From positions 1 to 7,564 of the forward strand of contig JAIOTF010000179.1 of NCBI GenBank assembly GCA_021107195.1: 7,564 bases of DNA, written 5' to 3'. How positions within the stretch are numbered: position 1 is the stretch's first letter; every line of letters starts with the position of its first letter. Made by a program: the position numbers and the translations under genes. The notes beneath the pieces are model-generated. The model was not told the origin of the DNA. It was given only the letters and a program-made list of their open reading frames with translations, and did no database searches. This stretch comes from Anaerolineaceae bacterium. Lineage in GTDB: Bacteria > Chloroflexota > Anaerolineae > Anaerolineales > Anaerolineaceae. Below are positions 1 through 7,400 of the stretch, piece after piece.

Positions 1-26
1 CTTCAATTGGCGGCGTGAGCGGATAG
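1..26 (+). CDS. 3' end of an upstream small peptide gene, paralog of the peptide at 96-239 (partial)
   Basis: Only the last codons are visible. In the frame beginning at base 3 they read SIGGVSG followed by TAG at 24-26, identical at the protein level to the end of the complete peptide gene at 96-239. Over these codons the DNA differs from the second copy at one base only, a synonymous valine change (GTG here, GTA there). The sequence after the stop still resembles the second copy (GGATA and a later TATCC) but has indels and then diverges. I infer a tandem paralog whose start and hydrophobic segment lie left of the window. The 69-nt gap to the next peptide gene contains a T-rich stretch and a ribosome binding site but no clear terminator. 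Confidence 0.6.
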
Positions 27-95
27 CAGGACGTATCCAGCAACGAATATTTCAGTTTCTTTTCATTCTTTCAAATCACTTAGGAGATAAGACCC

Positions 96-239
96 ATGAA
101 TCAGACCTTCCACAAATTCGCTCTCTCAGCTGCTTCCATCGATACCGATAAAGCCCGCTTGATCCTGCTCGTCGTTACCATTTCCCTCTTCATCCTCGGC
201 GCAGGCGCCCCTGCTTCAATTGGCGGCGTAAGCGGATAG
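96..239 (+). CDS. small hydrophobic exported peptide (47 aa), pheromone-precursor-like
   Basis: I do not recognise a named family. The start is set by AGGAG at 82-86, nine bases before ATG. The 47-residue product has a polar first half (residues 1-21, with K7, K19 and R21), one hydrophobic stretch (about 22-35, ILLVVTISLFIL), and a small-residue tail GAGAPASIGGVSG. Charges before the helix predict N-inside, C-outside topology. The A-x-A type sequence near residues 36-40 could be a signal-peptidase I site, which would release a tail such as PASIGGVSG. That layout is known from short hydrophobic peptide pheromones such as the enterococcal sex pheromones; its use here is inference. The tail heptapeptide SIGGVSG is repeated exactly in the gene ending at 26. 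The DUF5317 gene starts 28 nt after the stop codon, so co-transcription is likely. It could instead be a single-span membrane microprotein or a toxin-like peptide. Confidence 0.7.
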   Translation: MNQTFHKFALSAASIDTDKARLILLVVTISLFILGAGAPASIGGVSG

Positions 240-256
240 CACGCAGTGCGTATCCG
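233..256 (+). promoter_or_regulatory. Hairpin over the peptide stop codon, just before the DUF5317 ribosome binding site
   Basis: CGGATA + GCAC (233-242) pairs with GTGC + TATCCG (246-249, 251-256). This gives a 10-bp stem with one bulged G (250) and a three-base loop GCA. It contains the peptide stop codon and ends at the base where the GAAGGA ribosome binding site (256-261) of the next gene starts. There is no T run after it, so it is unlikely to be a terminator. A processing, mRNA-stabilising or translation-tuning role is possible. The upstream paralog keeps the outer arms GGATA (21-25) and TATCC (34-38) around a different interior. Confidence 0.4.
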
Positions 257-267
257 AAGGATAAATC

Positions 268-894
268 GTGATCCTACTTATTTCCATTCTCATTGGCTTG
301 ATTGCCGGTCTGGTTCGTGCCAGCATCCATGGACACAAACTCAAGACCATCACGTTGAAACACGAGTGGTTGGTGCTGGTGGGGATTCTGCCACAACTAA
401 TTGCATTCCAAATCCCCTGGACCAGCTCCAGTTTTCCGGACAAACTCGTCCCGTTTATCTTGGTACCATCCCAGATTCTATTGCTCGTTTTTGCATGGCT
501 GAATCGCAAACAACCTGGTTTTTGGGTACTGAGCTTTGGCCTTCTTCTCAATCTATCCGTTATCCTGGCAAATGGTGGTTTTATGCCAATCAGTCCCGCA
601 ACCATCAAACAGCTTCTTCCTGGAAATGACCTGTCCTATCAAATTGGACAGCGTCTTGGCACTACAAAAGACATCATCTTGCCAGAGGTAGCAACAACAC
701 TTTATTCGTTATCAGATCGCTTCATTTTGCCTGAATGGACACACTATCGAGTAGCTTTCAGTTTCGGAGACGTAGTAATCGCAATCGGAACATTCTCTCT
801 TTTTTGGTCTCTTGGCAGCCCCATTACTGAAAATAAGGAGATTAGAAATGACGTACATAAACAATCCCAACCGGACCATGTCCGAACCAGGTAA
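268..894 (+). CDS. DUF5317-type integral membrane protein
   Basis: A 208-residue polytopic membrane protein of the DUF5317 kind; its biochemical role is unknown. GTG start, preceded by GAAGGA at 256-261 with six bases of spacing. Hydrophobic segments lie at about 1-20, 34-51, 61-78, 84-101 and 165-183. Family-like features are the NGGFMP motif at 102-107, a DIILPE segment near 135-140, and SFGD at 165-168 opening the last helix. I recognise this pattern from memory, not from a search. The family occurs in Chloroflexota and Gram-positive bacteria. The tail after about residue 186 is hydrophilic, and its last 15 codons overlap the next gene by 47 nt, which suggests translational coupling. The position directly after the small exported peptides makes a role in their processing, export, sensing or immunity plausible, but nothing in the sequence shows it. 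Confidence 0.75.
   Translation: MILLISILIGLIAGLVRASIHGHKLKTITLKHEWLVLVGILPQLIAFQIPWTSSSFPDKLVPFILVPSQILLLVFAWLNRKQPGFWVLSFGLLLNLSVILANGGFMPISPATIKQLLPGNDLSYQIGQRLGTTKDIILPEVATTLYSLSDRFILPEWTHYRVAFSFGDVVIAIGTFSLFWSLGSPITENKEIRNDVHKQSQPDHVRTR
835..840 (+). promoter_or_regulatory. Ribosome binding site that fixes the start of the NHLP-like gene
   Basis: AAGGAG lies seven bases before the ATG at 848, inside the end of the DUF5317 gene. The upstream in-frame TTG (812) and the downstream in-frame ATG (878) have no comparable site, so 848 is chosen as the start. Confidence 0.65.
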
Positions 895-1174
895 GGAGCT
901 TCACGAAGCATTCCTCCGAATGCGCAGAGTGAATCCTTGCCAAAAAGAACACAGCAGACTTCTGACTGCTGCTGTTGTTAATGATCGCTTCAGGAAATTG
1001 CTCTTAAACAATCCGGCCCAGGCACTGGCGTCAGGATATTGCGGAGAAATATTTCACTTCCCGCCCGAAGAGAAGCAGCGGGTTACGGCAATCCAGGCCT
1101 CTTCTTTGTCAGATTTTGCAGAGCAGTTGATTGAACATCGCACACCTGTTCATCACTATCTGAACTGCCCCTAG
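848..1174 (+). CDS. Os1348/NHLP-clan-like small protein
   Basis: A 108-residue soluble protein. Residues about 38-95 resemble the nitrile-hydratase leader-like (NHLP) clan, especially the Os1348-type proteins. The helix AAVVNDRFRKLLLNNPAQAL matches the clan pattern of a D-x-x-FR-x-x-LL-x-x-P-x-x-AL core. It is followed by a PPEE segment (72-75) and an I-x-A-x-SL-x-x-FA-x-x-L helix (82-94). In RiPP pathways such domains act as leader peptides that recruit modifying enzymes. Here there is no Gly-Gly cleavage site and no Cys/Ser/Thr-rich core: only about 13 residues follow the domain, with one cysteine (C107). No modifying enzyme is visible nearby. It is therefore more likely a stand-alone clan member of unknown role than an ordinary RiPP precursor. 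It overlaps the DUF5317 gene by 47 nt and ends in a possible terminator hairpin. Family recognition is by eye. Confidence 0.65.
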   Translation: MTYINNPNRTMSEPGKELHEAFLRMRRVNPCQKEHSRLLTAAVVNDRFRKLLLNNPAQALASGYCGEIFHFPPEEKQRVTAIQASSLSDFAEQLIEHRTPVHHYLNCP

Positions 1175-1189
1175 TATCAGGGGGTTTTT
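1168..1189 (+). terminator. Short candidate intrinsic terminator after the peptide/DUF5317/NHLP cluster
   Basis: CCCCT (1168-1172) can pair with AGGGG (1179-1183) around a six-base loop. One G and then five T (1185-1189) follow. The stem is only five pairs and includes the TAG stop codon of the NHLP-like gene, so terminator strength is uncertain. It would separate the upstream cluster from the HD-GYP gene 79 nt downstream. Confidence 0.45.
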
Positions 1190-1253
1190 CGCTTTAATGT
1201 TTGAAGCAGGAACCAATTCTCTGCTACACAATTACAGGATGATGAACTGAACC

Positions 1254-2084
1254 ATGCAAGAAAAAATGAATTTCACCCCCTCCCGGAAAAATGGAAGGTA
1301 TCCTGGAAATAACTTGGTTGAGTATGCCCAACCTTCCAATTTCTCAACTTTGCAATTTCTCGTCAGCTCCGAGATTGCAGGGATTTTATTGTTGGGAAAC
1401 GATCAAGGTCTAAAAGCCGAACGCCATCCACAAAAGATCTGCCAGATTGATTCAATCGCCAATGTAGCCAGGTTGGCTGCCACGGCAATTCATCACCCGC
1501 CGCTGAACAAAGAATTGGAAAAGAAATACGTTCAACTTGTTTACTCACTCGTAACCATCATTGATGCATGCGACACATGCACGCTCCGGCATGGCCCGCG
1601 TACTGGACACATAGCATTGTTGATCAGCCAGGTACTTGGATTATCAAAAAAAGAACGCAATACGATCCACATCGCCGGCATCTTACACGACATTGGGAAG
1701 ATCGGTATTCCTGAAAGTGTCTTGACCAAACAAGGAAAACTGACCGTAAAAGAATGGAAATCCATGAAAAGCCACCCTCTTCTGGGTGCACAGATATTGA
1801 CCCCAATCTCTAGGTTTCAAAATATTTCCGGACTTGTGGAAGCACACCATGAAAAATACAATGGCACAGGGTATCCCCACGGCTTGCAGCGCGAAGAAAT
1901 CCCGCTTGGCGCTCGCATTCTTGCCATTGCAGATGCCTTCACCACCATGACAGACGGAAGAATTTATCGTCCGCCTTTCAAGCTTGATGAAGCCATCGCT
2001 GAATTGAAAATTTGCGCCGGATCGCATTTTGACCCGGCGATCGTTCCTGCTGCATTGGATGCGATATCTCAAGAGACGGTCTAA
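1254..2084 (+). CDS. HD-GYP domain protein, predicted cyclic-di-GMP phosphodiesterase, with vestigial GAF-like N-terminus
   Basis: A 276-residue cytoplasmic protein. The HD-GYP domain spans about 95-270 and carries the residues used for metal binding and catalysis in the family: H113 (RHG), H145-D146 in HDIGKIGIP, H174 (SHP), H198-H199, the signature GYP at 206-208 with the preceding NGT, and D227 in the IADAF segment. It should hydrolyse cyclic di-GMP. Residues about 30-90 look like the beginning and end of a GAF domain joined together: a VSSEIAGILLLG strand region runs almost directly into the NVARLAATAIHHPPLNKEL exit helix usually found before HD-GYP. A ligand pocket is therefore probably missing. 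The ATG at 1254 has only a distant AGGA (1236-1239, 14-nt spacing), and ATG 1266 is a possible alternative. It lies 79 nt after the NHLP-like gene, so it may be an independent unit or a read-through member of that cluster. Confidence 0.9.
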   Translation: MQEKMNFTPSRKNGRYPGNNLVEYAQPSNFSTLQFLVSSEIAGILLLGNDQGLKAERHPQKICQIDSIANVARLAATAIHHPPLNKELEKKYVQLVYSLVTIIDACDTCTLRHGPRTGHIALLISQVLGLSKKERNTIHIAGILHDIGKIGIPESVLTKQGKLTVKEWKSMKSHPLLGAQILTPISRFQNISGLVEAHHEKYNGTGYPHGLQREEIPLGARILAIADAFTTMTDGRIYRPPFKLDEAIAELKICAGSHFDPAIVPAALDAISQETV

Positions 2085-2398
2085 AGTTCGAGACACTGGC
2101 TCTCCCACCCTCTTCTGCCTGTGAATCGTTCTTCTCCTGATCGAGCAGCCACTCTGGTGTATATGCCAGGGTGGCTGTCTGTTGTTGTGGCCTTATCTTG
2201 TACTTGGCTTTCCTTTATCTGGTATCTTTGCTGTTTGTATCTCACATCGTCCCAATGTCCTTTGGGATAAGTGCCCTTTGACCGTGATAGGCCCGTGGAA
2301 AGCCTTATTTTACAGCAGCTTTTACCTTTCCCCTGCCACCTTATTGCACTTACGACTTGAATCCAAGTTTGGTTTTAATCTATCCAACACAAAGAAAA
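2085..2398. other. Convergent intergenic region without a convincing gene
   Basis: This 314-bp stretch separates the + strand HD-GYP gene from the end of the - strand operon. It holds the strong hairpin at 2145-2178 and a weaker one at 2250-2267 (TCCCAA/TTGGGA with a six-base loop). An open frame on the + strand from a TTG at 2182 exists, but it has no ribosome binding site and runs into the opposing gene. I see no tRNA, repeat or mobile-element end. Confidence 0.6.
2145..2178. terminator. Strong hairpin in the convergent intergenic region, probable transcription terminator
   Basis: GCAGCCACTCTGG (2145-2157) pairs over its whole length with CCAGGGTGGCTGT (2166-2178) around an eight-base loop. 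The 13-bp stem has only two G-T wobbles. It begins 60 nt after the HD-GYP stop codon. The + strand tail (TCTGTTGTTG) is only moderately T-rich and the other side is not T-rich, so Rho-independent termination of the + strand gene is likely but not certain. It may also block antisense read-through into the - strand operon. Confidence 0.5.
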
Positions 2399-3718
2399 CT
2401 ACCCTTTAGCAGAAACAATAATTGTCAAAACCAGAGAAAGGATACCGCCTACAATAGCCAATCCCATTGCCCATTTCTTGCGCATTGCCCCCCAAAAAGC
2501 GGCTAGCGGCCAGGATACTGCGGCCAACAGCCCCAACATCATGCGAATCAAGGGCGATGGCAAGACCAGATTGCTGTCATTGACCACTAGGCTCCAAATA
2601 TCTAAATAGCTGTTAAAAATAGTGACTCCGGCCAGCAAAGCCGCTGTTGCTCCCAACAAAAAACTGGCCCGCTCAAAACGAGAGGCTTCCAAACTGCGCT
2701 GGAGCTCTTGAAAAGTATAGCTGCTTTCAATCGCTATTCTGGCATTCTCAATATCCACCTGCAGGCTTTCAATATAACGACCCAACCTTGTCGCTTTCTT
2801 GGCATACAGGGGAATTTCCAGCTGTACCAGATCAAGGTGATCTTGATAGGCCTTCAAATTAAGTGTAAGGCTGTTCAATAAAATATCCAACTGCGCTTTC
2901 ATCACCAACAAGCGCATTAACACATTTGCGATCCTGTCTAACTCCCGATTCTCTTGACGGACATCTTCCAGGTCTTTGTCAATCAGCTCAGATGATACCA
3001 AATTTCGCAATTTTGCTTGTGATTCAGACAATTTATTCTGGATCAAAAAATACTGCCGAGTGAGATGGAGGCATTTGTGCAAATATAATTCGATTCGGTT
3101 TAAACCCTGATTCAACGGCTGAAGAAAAAGAGATGCCACCTTCGGCAAGCGATCCTCAGGCGTTAACAAAAGCAAGGATCGTTTCCAGATACAAGAGTCG
3201 CCAGACTGAGGATATTCTAATTCCTCCAACATCGAAAGAATGCCGTAGGGTGACGGATAACACTCTGCCTGCTGCGCTTGCACACCAATCTGTGCTCGTA
3301 TCTCTCCCGAGAGCCTTTCGGCCTCACTCAAAGTGATCTCGGATGAAATTGGCAACTGATACAGCAGGGTCAACGCCCAGGGTTTAAAAACTTCAGCATG
3401 CTCCCAAAACCCAGCCAAGTCTGATTTCAGGGTAGAACTTAATTTTAAAAATGCAGACAATGAAGCTTGACCGGGCAAGAGGAACTGCACCCGCAAAAGG
3501 AGAACATCATGGGCGGGCCCCCAGGAACATTGGCATTGATAATCGCCGGCTGATCCCGTATACCTTCTTTCCTCCCCCGCCTGTTTCTCTGCGTCCATTT
3601 GCCAATTCCTGGAACTAAAGAAGTGCGTAAACTCTTCCTCTAAGGCAGCGGGCTGCAATTGAGACTCTGAAAAAAGCACCAAACAGGAAAGAGAAAGATC
3701 GTTGTAAGTATCACTCAT
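2399..3718 (-). CDS. CATRA-like coiled-coil protein with three C-terminal membrane helices
   Basis: A 439-residue protein in three parts. The N-terminal globular half (about 1-225) includes an HDVLLLRVQFLLPG strand region near 70-83 and a later WKRSLLLLTPEDR strand at 178-190. A long helical, coiled-coil-like region covers about 226-350. Three hydrophobic helices follow at about 352-373, 388-410 and 415-436, with a very short tail. The order (HDVL strand, LLTP strand, helical stretch, closing membrane helices) resembles, from memory, the CASPASE/TPR repeat-associated (CATRA) proteins of bacterial conflict systems; a profile search is needed to settle this. It is predicted to be membrane-anchored with most of its mass in the cytoplasm. 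The start at 3718 is chosen because AAAGG at 3727-3731 lies eight bases upstream and because it overlaps the FHA stop by 8 nt (ATGAGTGA). The longer in-frame extension would lie inside the FHA gene. It is the last gene of the operon. Confidence 0.75.
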   Translation of the reverse strand: MSDTYNDLSLSCLVLFSESQLQPAALEEEFTHFFSSRNWQMDAEKQAGEERRYTGSAGDYQCQCSWGPAHDVLLLRVQFLLPGQASLSAFLKLSSTLKSDLAGFWEHAEVFKPWALTLLYQLPISSEITLSEAERLSGEIRAQIGVQAQQAECYPSPYGILSMLEELEYPQSGDSCIWKRSLLLLTPEDRLPKVASLFLQPLNQGLNRIELYLHKCLHLTRQYFLIQNKLSESQAKLRNLVSSELIDKDLEDVRQENRELDRIANVLMRLLVMKAQLDILLNSLTLNLKAYQDHLDLVQLEIPLYAKKATRLGRYIESLQVDIENARIAIESSYTFQELQRSLEASRFERASFLLGATAALLAGVTIFNSYLDIWSLVVNDSNLVLPSPLIRMMLGLLAAVSWPLAAFWGAMRKKWAMGLAIVGGILSLVLTIIVSAKG

Positions 3719-4436
3719 CTTGAGAACCTTTATCATGATTGTTGTTCGGAATATATTTGCGAATATCCGAAATGAAAATACCGCGAATTGTGAACAAGCG
3801 GTCAGGATCATTAGGATTGGGAAGATCATCTGGAATGGGGGCAAGCTGCAATGGCTTTCCGTCTCCTTCCGTGGTCAATTGCTCCGGGATTTCTTGCTGG
3901 GTTTTATGCAATGTATTGAAACCATCAGCTGCTATGCGCATTAGTTCCTCTTCATTTACAGCTTTCAGAACATTTTCTTCAAATTGTCTGATGAGAGCGA
4001 TTTGTTCCTTCTTGACCTGCGGTTCCAGATACGGCAACCCTTCATACAATGCTTGCAGCAAGTTCCGCATCCCGCCGATGACGGTGCGCATGGCATCATC
4101 TCCAGATGTGGCAATACCCAGAATCTCAAATTCCACATGCTTGCCCAAACGCAGCCTGGTGTGATCCAGAAGCAAATTGGGCTTATTGGGTTGCAGAGCG
4201 ATGTCCTGATCGTTTGGCAAACAAAAATAAGAACCGTTCTTGCTATTCAAATCCTCGATCCAAAACAATTTACTTTTTTTAAATATGCGTGCATGCTGGC
4301 GGGATATACTGGTATCCCATGCAATCTTAATCGTATTTTCACCACTTCGTCCTAGCGTAATTTCTTGTTGCGACAAAACAAATTCCTGTCCCTCCTGGGG
4401 GCCGCTTAGGAAACGAATCACTGGATTTTGAGGCAT
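3711..4436 (-). CDS. FHA-domain protein (phosphothreonine reader)
   Basis: A 241-residue cytoplasmic protein. Residues about 5-107 form a forkhead-associated domain with the full signature: GR at 29-30, S45-R46-x-H48 in SRQHAR, and N67-G68 in LNSKNG. These residues contact phosphothreonine peptides in the family, so binding should be intact. Residues 110-180 are helical and of unknown type. A proline- and acid-rich linker (183-213) leads to a short conserved-looking end (LFTIRGIFISDIRKYIP). There are no membrane segments. The start has AGGAG at 4443-4447, six bases before ATG. It lies 16 nt after the kinase gene and overlaps the next gene by 8 nt, so the three genes are probably co-transcribed. 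The likely role is to bind a threonine phosphorylated by the neighbouring kinase, either on the kinase itself or on the membrane protein. That partner assignment is inference. Confidence 0.9.
   Translation of the reverse strand: MPQNPVIRFLSGPQEGQEFVLSQQEITLGRSGENTIKIAWDTSISRQHARIFKKSKLFWIEDLNSKNGSYFCLPNDQDIALQPNKPNLLLDHTRLRLGKHVEFEILGIATSGDDAMRTVIGGMRNLLQALYEGLPYLEPQVKKEQIALIRQFEENVLKAVNEEELMRIAADGFNTLHKTQQEIPEQLTTEGDGKPLQLAPIPDDLPNPNDPDRLFTIRGIFISDIRKYIPNNNHDKGSQDE
3727..3731 (-). promoter_or_regulatory. Ribosome binding site that fixes the start of the CATRA-like gene
   Basis: Read on the - strand this is AAAGG, eight bases before the ATG at 3718. Two upstream in-frame ATG codons (including 3736) have no such site, so the long N-terminal extension over the FHA gene is not used. 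Confidence 0.6.
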
Positions 4437-4452
4437 CAGGCTCTCCTGAAGT

Positions 4453-7400
4453 TTAAAGAGTAGTCGAACTTGAAAGGCGGTTCAAGGCTTGGCGCACTTT
4501 GTTGGCCCGTACCCAGCCGTACCCACGGTGCTGAAGTTCCTGCATCAGAAGATGCAGATCCTCTTCTGTCCAGGAAGGGCGGCCAGAGTGTGTAAACCCA
4601 TCAATGGAATACGGCGTATGCAAGGTCAGGAATGTACGCAAATACGGCAGGATTCTGTCAAATTCCGATTCGGACCGCCGGAAATTATACTCCCAGTCCA
4701 GTTCCCAAACCCGCACAGTCCGGTCAGTGCTTCCAGAAACGGCGTAGCGGCCATCAGTTGTGAAATTGACACAGGTGACAATATCTGTATGACCTTCCAC
4801 AACATGCACACATTTCCCGTCCTTTAAGCGCCAGATGCGCAGCGTTTGGTCTCCGGCAGAAGAAATGGCAAACTGGTCATCAGGACTTAAAGCGACTCCC
4901 AAAATACTTTCCGTGTGTCCTTTCAAAGTGCGGACGCACTCCATGCTGCGCGTATCCCACAATTTTAGCGTGTTATCCCAACTGGCAGATAGCAGCATCC
5001 GTCCGTCGCGGGTTATGCGCATCTCTTTAACGGTTTCCTGGTGGCCTGAGGCAGTTGCCAGACATTCACCATTGACTGGATCCCACTTGTAGATTAACCC
5101 ATCCCAACCGCAGGAATATAAATAGCGGCCTTCGGGCGTAAAGATGATATGGCTGACTGCTCCACGAATTCCGGAAAGCTCGCGGTAAATCTGCCCTCCT
5201 CTGAGATCCCAGATGTGAATAGCTTTATCCCTCCCGCCGGAAGCTGCGAAATTGCCATCCGGGTCAACAGCGACTGTAAAAATTTCATCTGAAACCTCTG
5301 GAAATTCATGCACACAAGTACCGCTTTCCAAATTCCACAAGCGCACCTTGCGATCAAGCCCACCTGTCACAAAATAGGCAGGATGCGGCGTGAAAGCGAT
5401 CTCGTTCGGTCCTTGAGAAGAAGCTGAAATTTCACGAATACGCTGGCCCGTTCTCAAATCCCACTGGCGGATAACGCTATGCCATGCAGAACAGGATAAG
5501 AACGTTTTATCATCCGGCAAAATAGCAATCGAAGTGACAGAATCATCCTTTTCATCATCGTGAGCCCGAACAACATGCTTACAGTGTACCCCATGAAGTC
5601 CCTTACGCAATCCGGTCTGCAAACCAGCCTGATGCCAAAGTTCAAGCAGTTCAGGGTCTCTCTCATAGCCCTTTATAGTGCGCGCCTTGGCCAACAGCAT
5701 ACCAGCGGTCGCCGGCCGCCCCTGCGCCAGCGCATCTCTTGCCTTGCTCAACTTCTCCTGGAAGATGCCGGTTTCTTCACTTGCCTTGGCAACCTGGATC
5801 GGCTGGCTGATCGCCCATTGCGCGGGTTGAGCACCAACCCCTTCCAAAGACCACAGACGGAGGATAAAATCCTTCTCAGTGATCCCCCCGCCTCCGGTCA
5901 ACGCATATTTAGCCTGTGGGTCAACATCAATCCCATAGATAGCAGCCTGGTGCCCTTCAAACGTGCGCAGACAGCGTCCGCTGGCAATATCCCAAAAACG
6001 CAGAGAAAAATCCCAGCTTCCCGACAGAACCCGTTTTTCGTCCGGAGTGAGAACGAATGAATAAATGCCTCCCTTGTGCCCATACAAAATCTTCTCACAG
6101 GTATACGTGTTGAGATCCCAAATACGCAATGTATGATCCCGGCCGCAAGAAATGGCGCAGGTCGCATTTGCGAACAACTTCACCCGGTAAACATTGTCCG
6201 TGTGCCCACGCAGGTATGCTAATTGCTGACCACTGTGCAAATCCCAAACTACTACATTGGCATCATTGCCGCAAGTAATAGCGATGCGCTCATCTGCTGA
6301 AATATCAATGTCAGTTACTTCTTCGTCATGACCCTTCAACACATGGATGCAGCGCCCGGAAGAAAATTCCCAAATCCGCGCGGTTTTACCCCCCCCGCAA
6401 GAGACCACCACCCGCCCGCTGTCAGATAAACGGAGGGCATTCACCCAACCCTGATGTCCTTCGAAGGTGCGCAGGCACTTCCCACTTTCAATATCCCACA
6501 AACGCATCGGGTGACTGGATGGAAAAGGCCCGCCCTCGGCAGACATTGCGTACCGCCCTTCTTTGGAAAGAACAACCCGCTTGAGATCATGGCGATGTCC
6601 TTTGAATGTTTGCAGGCATGTTCCATTGTTTAAATCCCACAACTTAAGCTTTTTGTCATAACTGGTTGAGAGCAGCCACCTTCCATCGTGAGTAAAAACA
6701 AAATCGGTGATCCAACCCCTATGCCCAGTCAACGTCAAACGGCAGCGCCCGCTGGAAATATCCCAAACCCGGATGGTTTTATCCTCGCTGCCGGACACCA
6801 CGGATTTGCCGTCCGGAGAAAAAGCTACTTTTACCACCCGACTGGTATGACCGTCGAATTTTTGTACACACTCTGCGGATTCGGCCGACTTTAATCGCGC
6901 CTCCAGATCCTGTATCAGAATTGCATTGCGGGCGCTGCTCTTGACTCTGCGAACAGCGGTGCGGGCCAGCTCCATATCTCCCCGTTCCAGATGGATTAGA
7001 CTGAGCAAATAAGCGGCCTGCCAATCTCCAGCCTGGCTGGACTGAATATTCTCCATGCTGCGCAGCAACTCAAGATCATCACTCTCACGCCCGCTGCGCC
7101 ATTTGAACATCCCCAAATTGAAAACAGCCTGCGAGTGCAATGGGTCTGCTTTTAACGCTTCCTGCCAGGCTTTGATCGCTTTCTCTTCCTGCCCCAGGTC
7201 CAGCAGACTGAGTGCCTTGTTGTTCAAACTATCCGCCCGCAAATCTACTGCTTTTGGCTCCTGACGGAAATACGGCTTGCCAGTCACATCCTGGTAGACA
7301 TCGATCAGCCTCTCCGCCACAACCTGCATATCATGCGGCCGGTCTGCCGGATCCTCCTGGAAACACTCCCTCAACAACTCCCCCACTGCCCGCGGCATAG

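Noticed and set aside
216..629. Two open frames (216-608 on the - strand and 246-629 on the + strand) overlapping the DUF5317 gene
   Set aside because: Both lie in other frames of a gene with a clear membrane-protein pattern and a good ribosome binding site. Their products show no domain pattern.
812..847. Earlier TTG start for the NHLP-like gene
   Set aside because: No ribosome binding site before it, and the added residues do not resemble the family. AAGGAG before ATG 848 decides the start.
1201..1230. Possible sigma-70-like promoter (TTGAAG, 18 nt, TACACA) before the HD-GYP gene
   Set aside because: The -10 element matches the consensus at only three of six positions. It is not strong enough to call without transcript data.
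2278..2340. Possible terminator of the - strand operon formed by GGAAAG and CTTTCC
   Set aside because: Only six pairs with a loop of more than 20 bases and no T run in the right place.
2182..2409. Open frame of 75 codons on the + strand in the convergent intergenic region, with a somewhat hydrophobic product
   Set aside because: It starts with TTG without a ribosome binding site, right after a strong hairpin, and runs into the end of the opposing gene. Composition and product look random.
3719..3844. N-terminal extension of the CATRA-like protein by up to 42 residues, which would look like a signal peptide or membrane helix
   Set aside because: It lies wholly inside the FHA gene in another frame, and the ribosome binding site favours the ATG at 3718. 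The hydrophobic look comes from out-of-frame reading.
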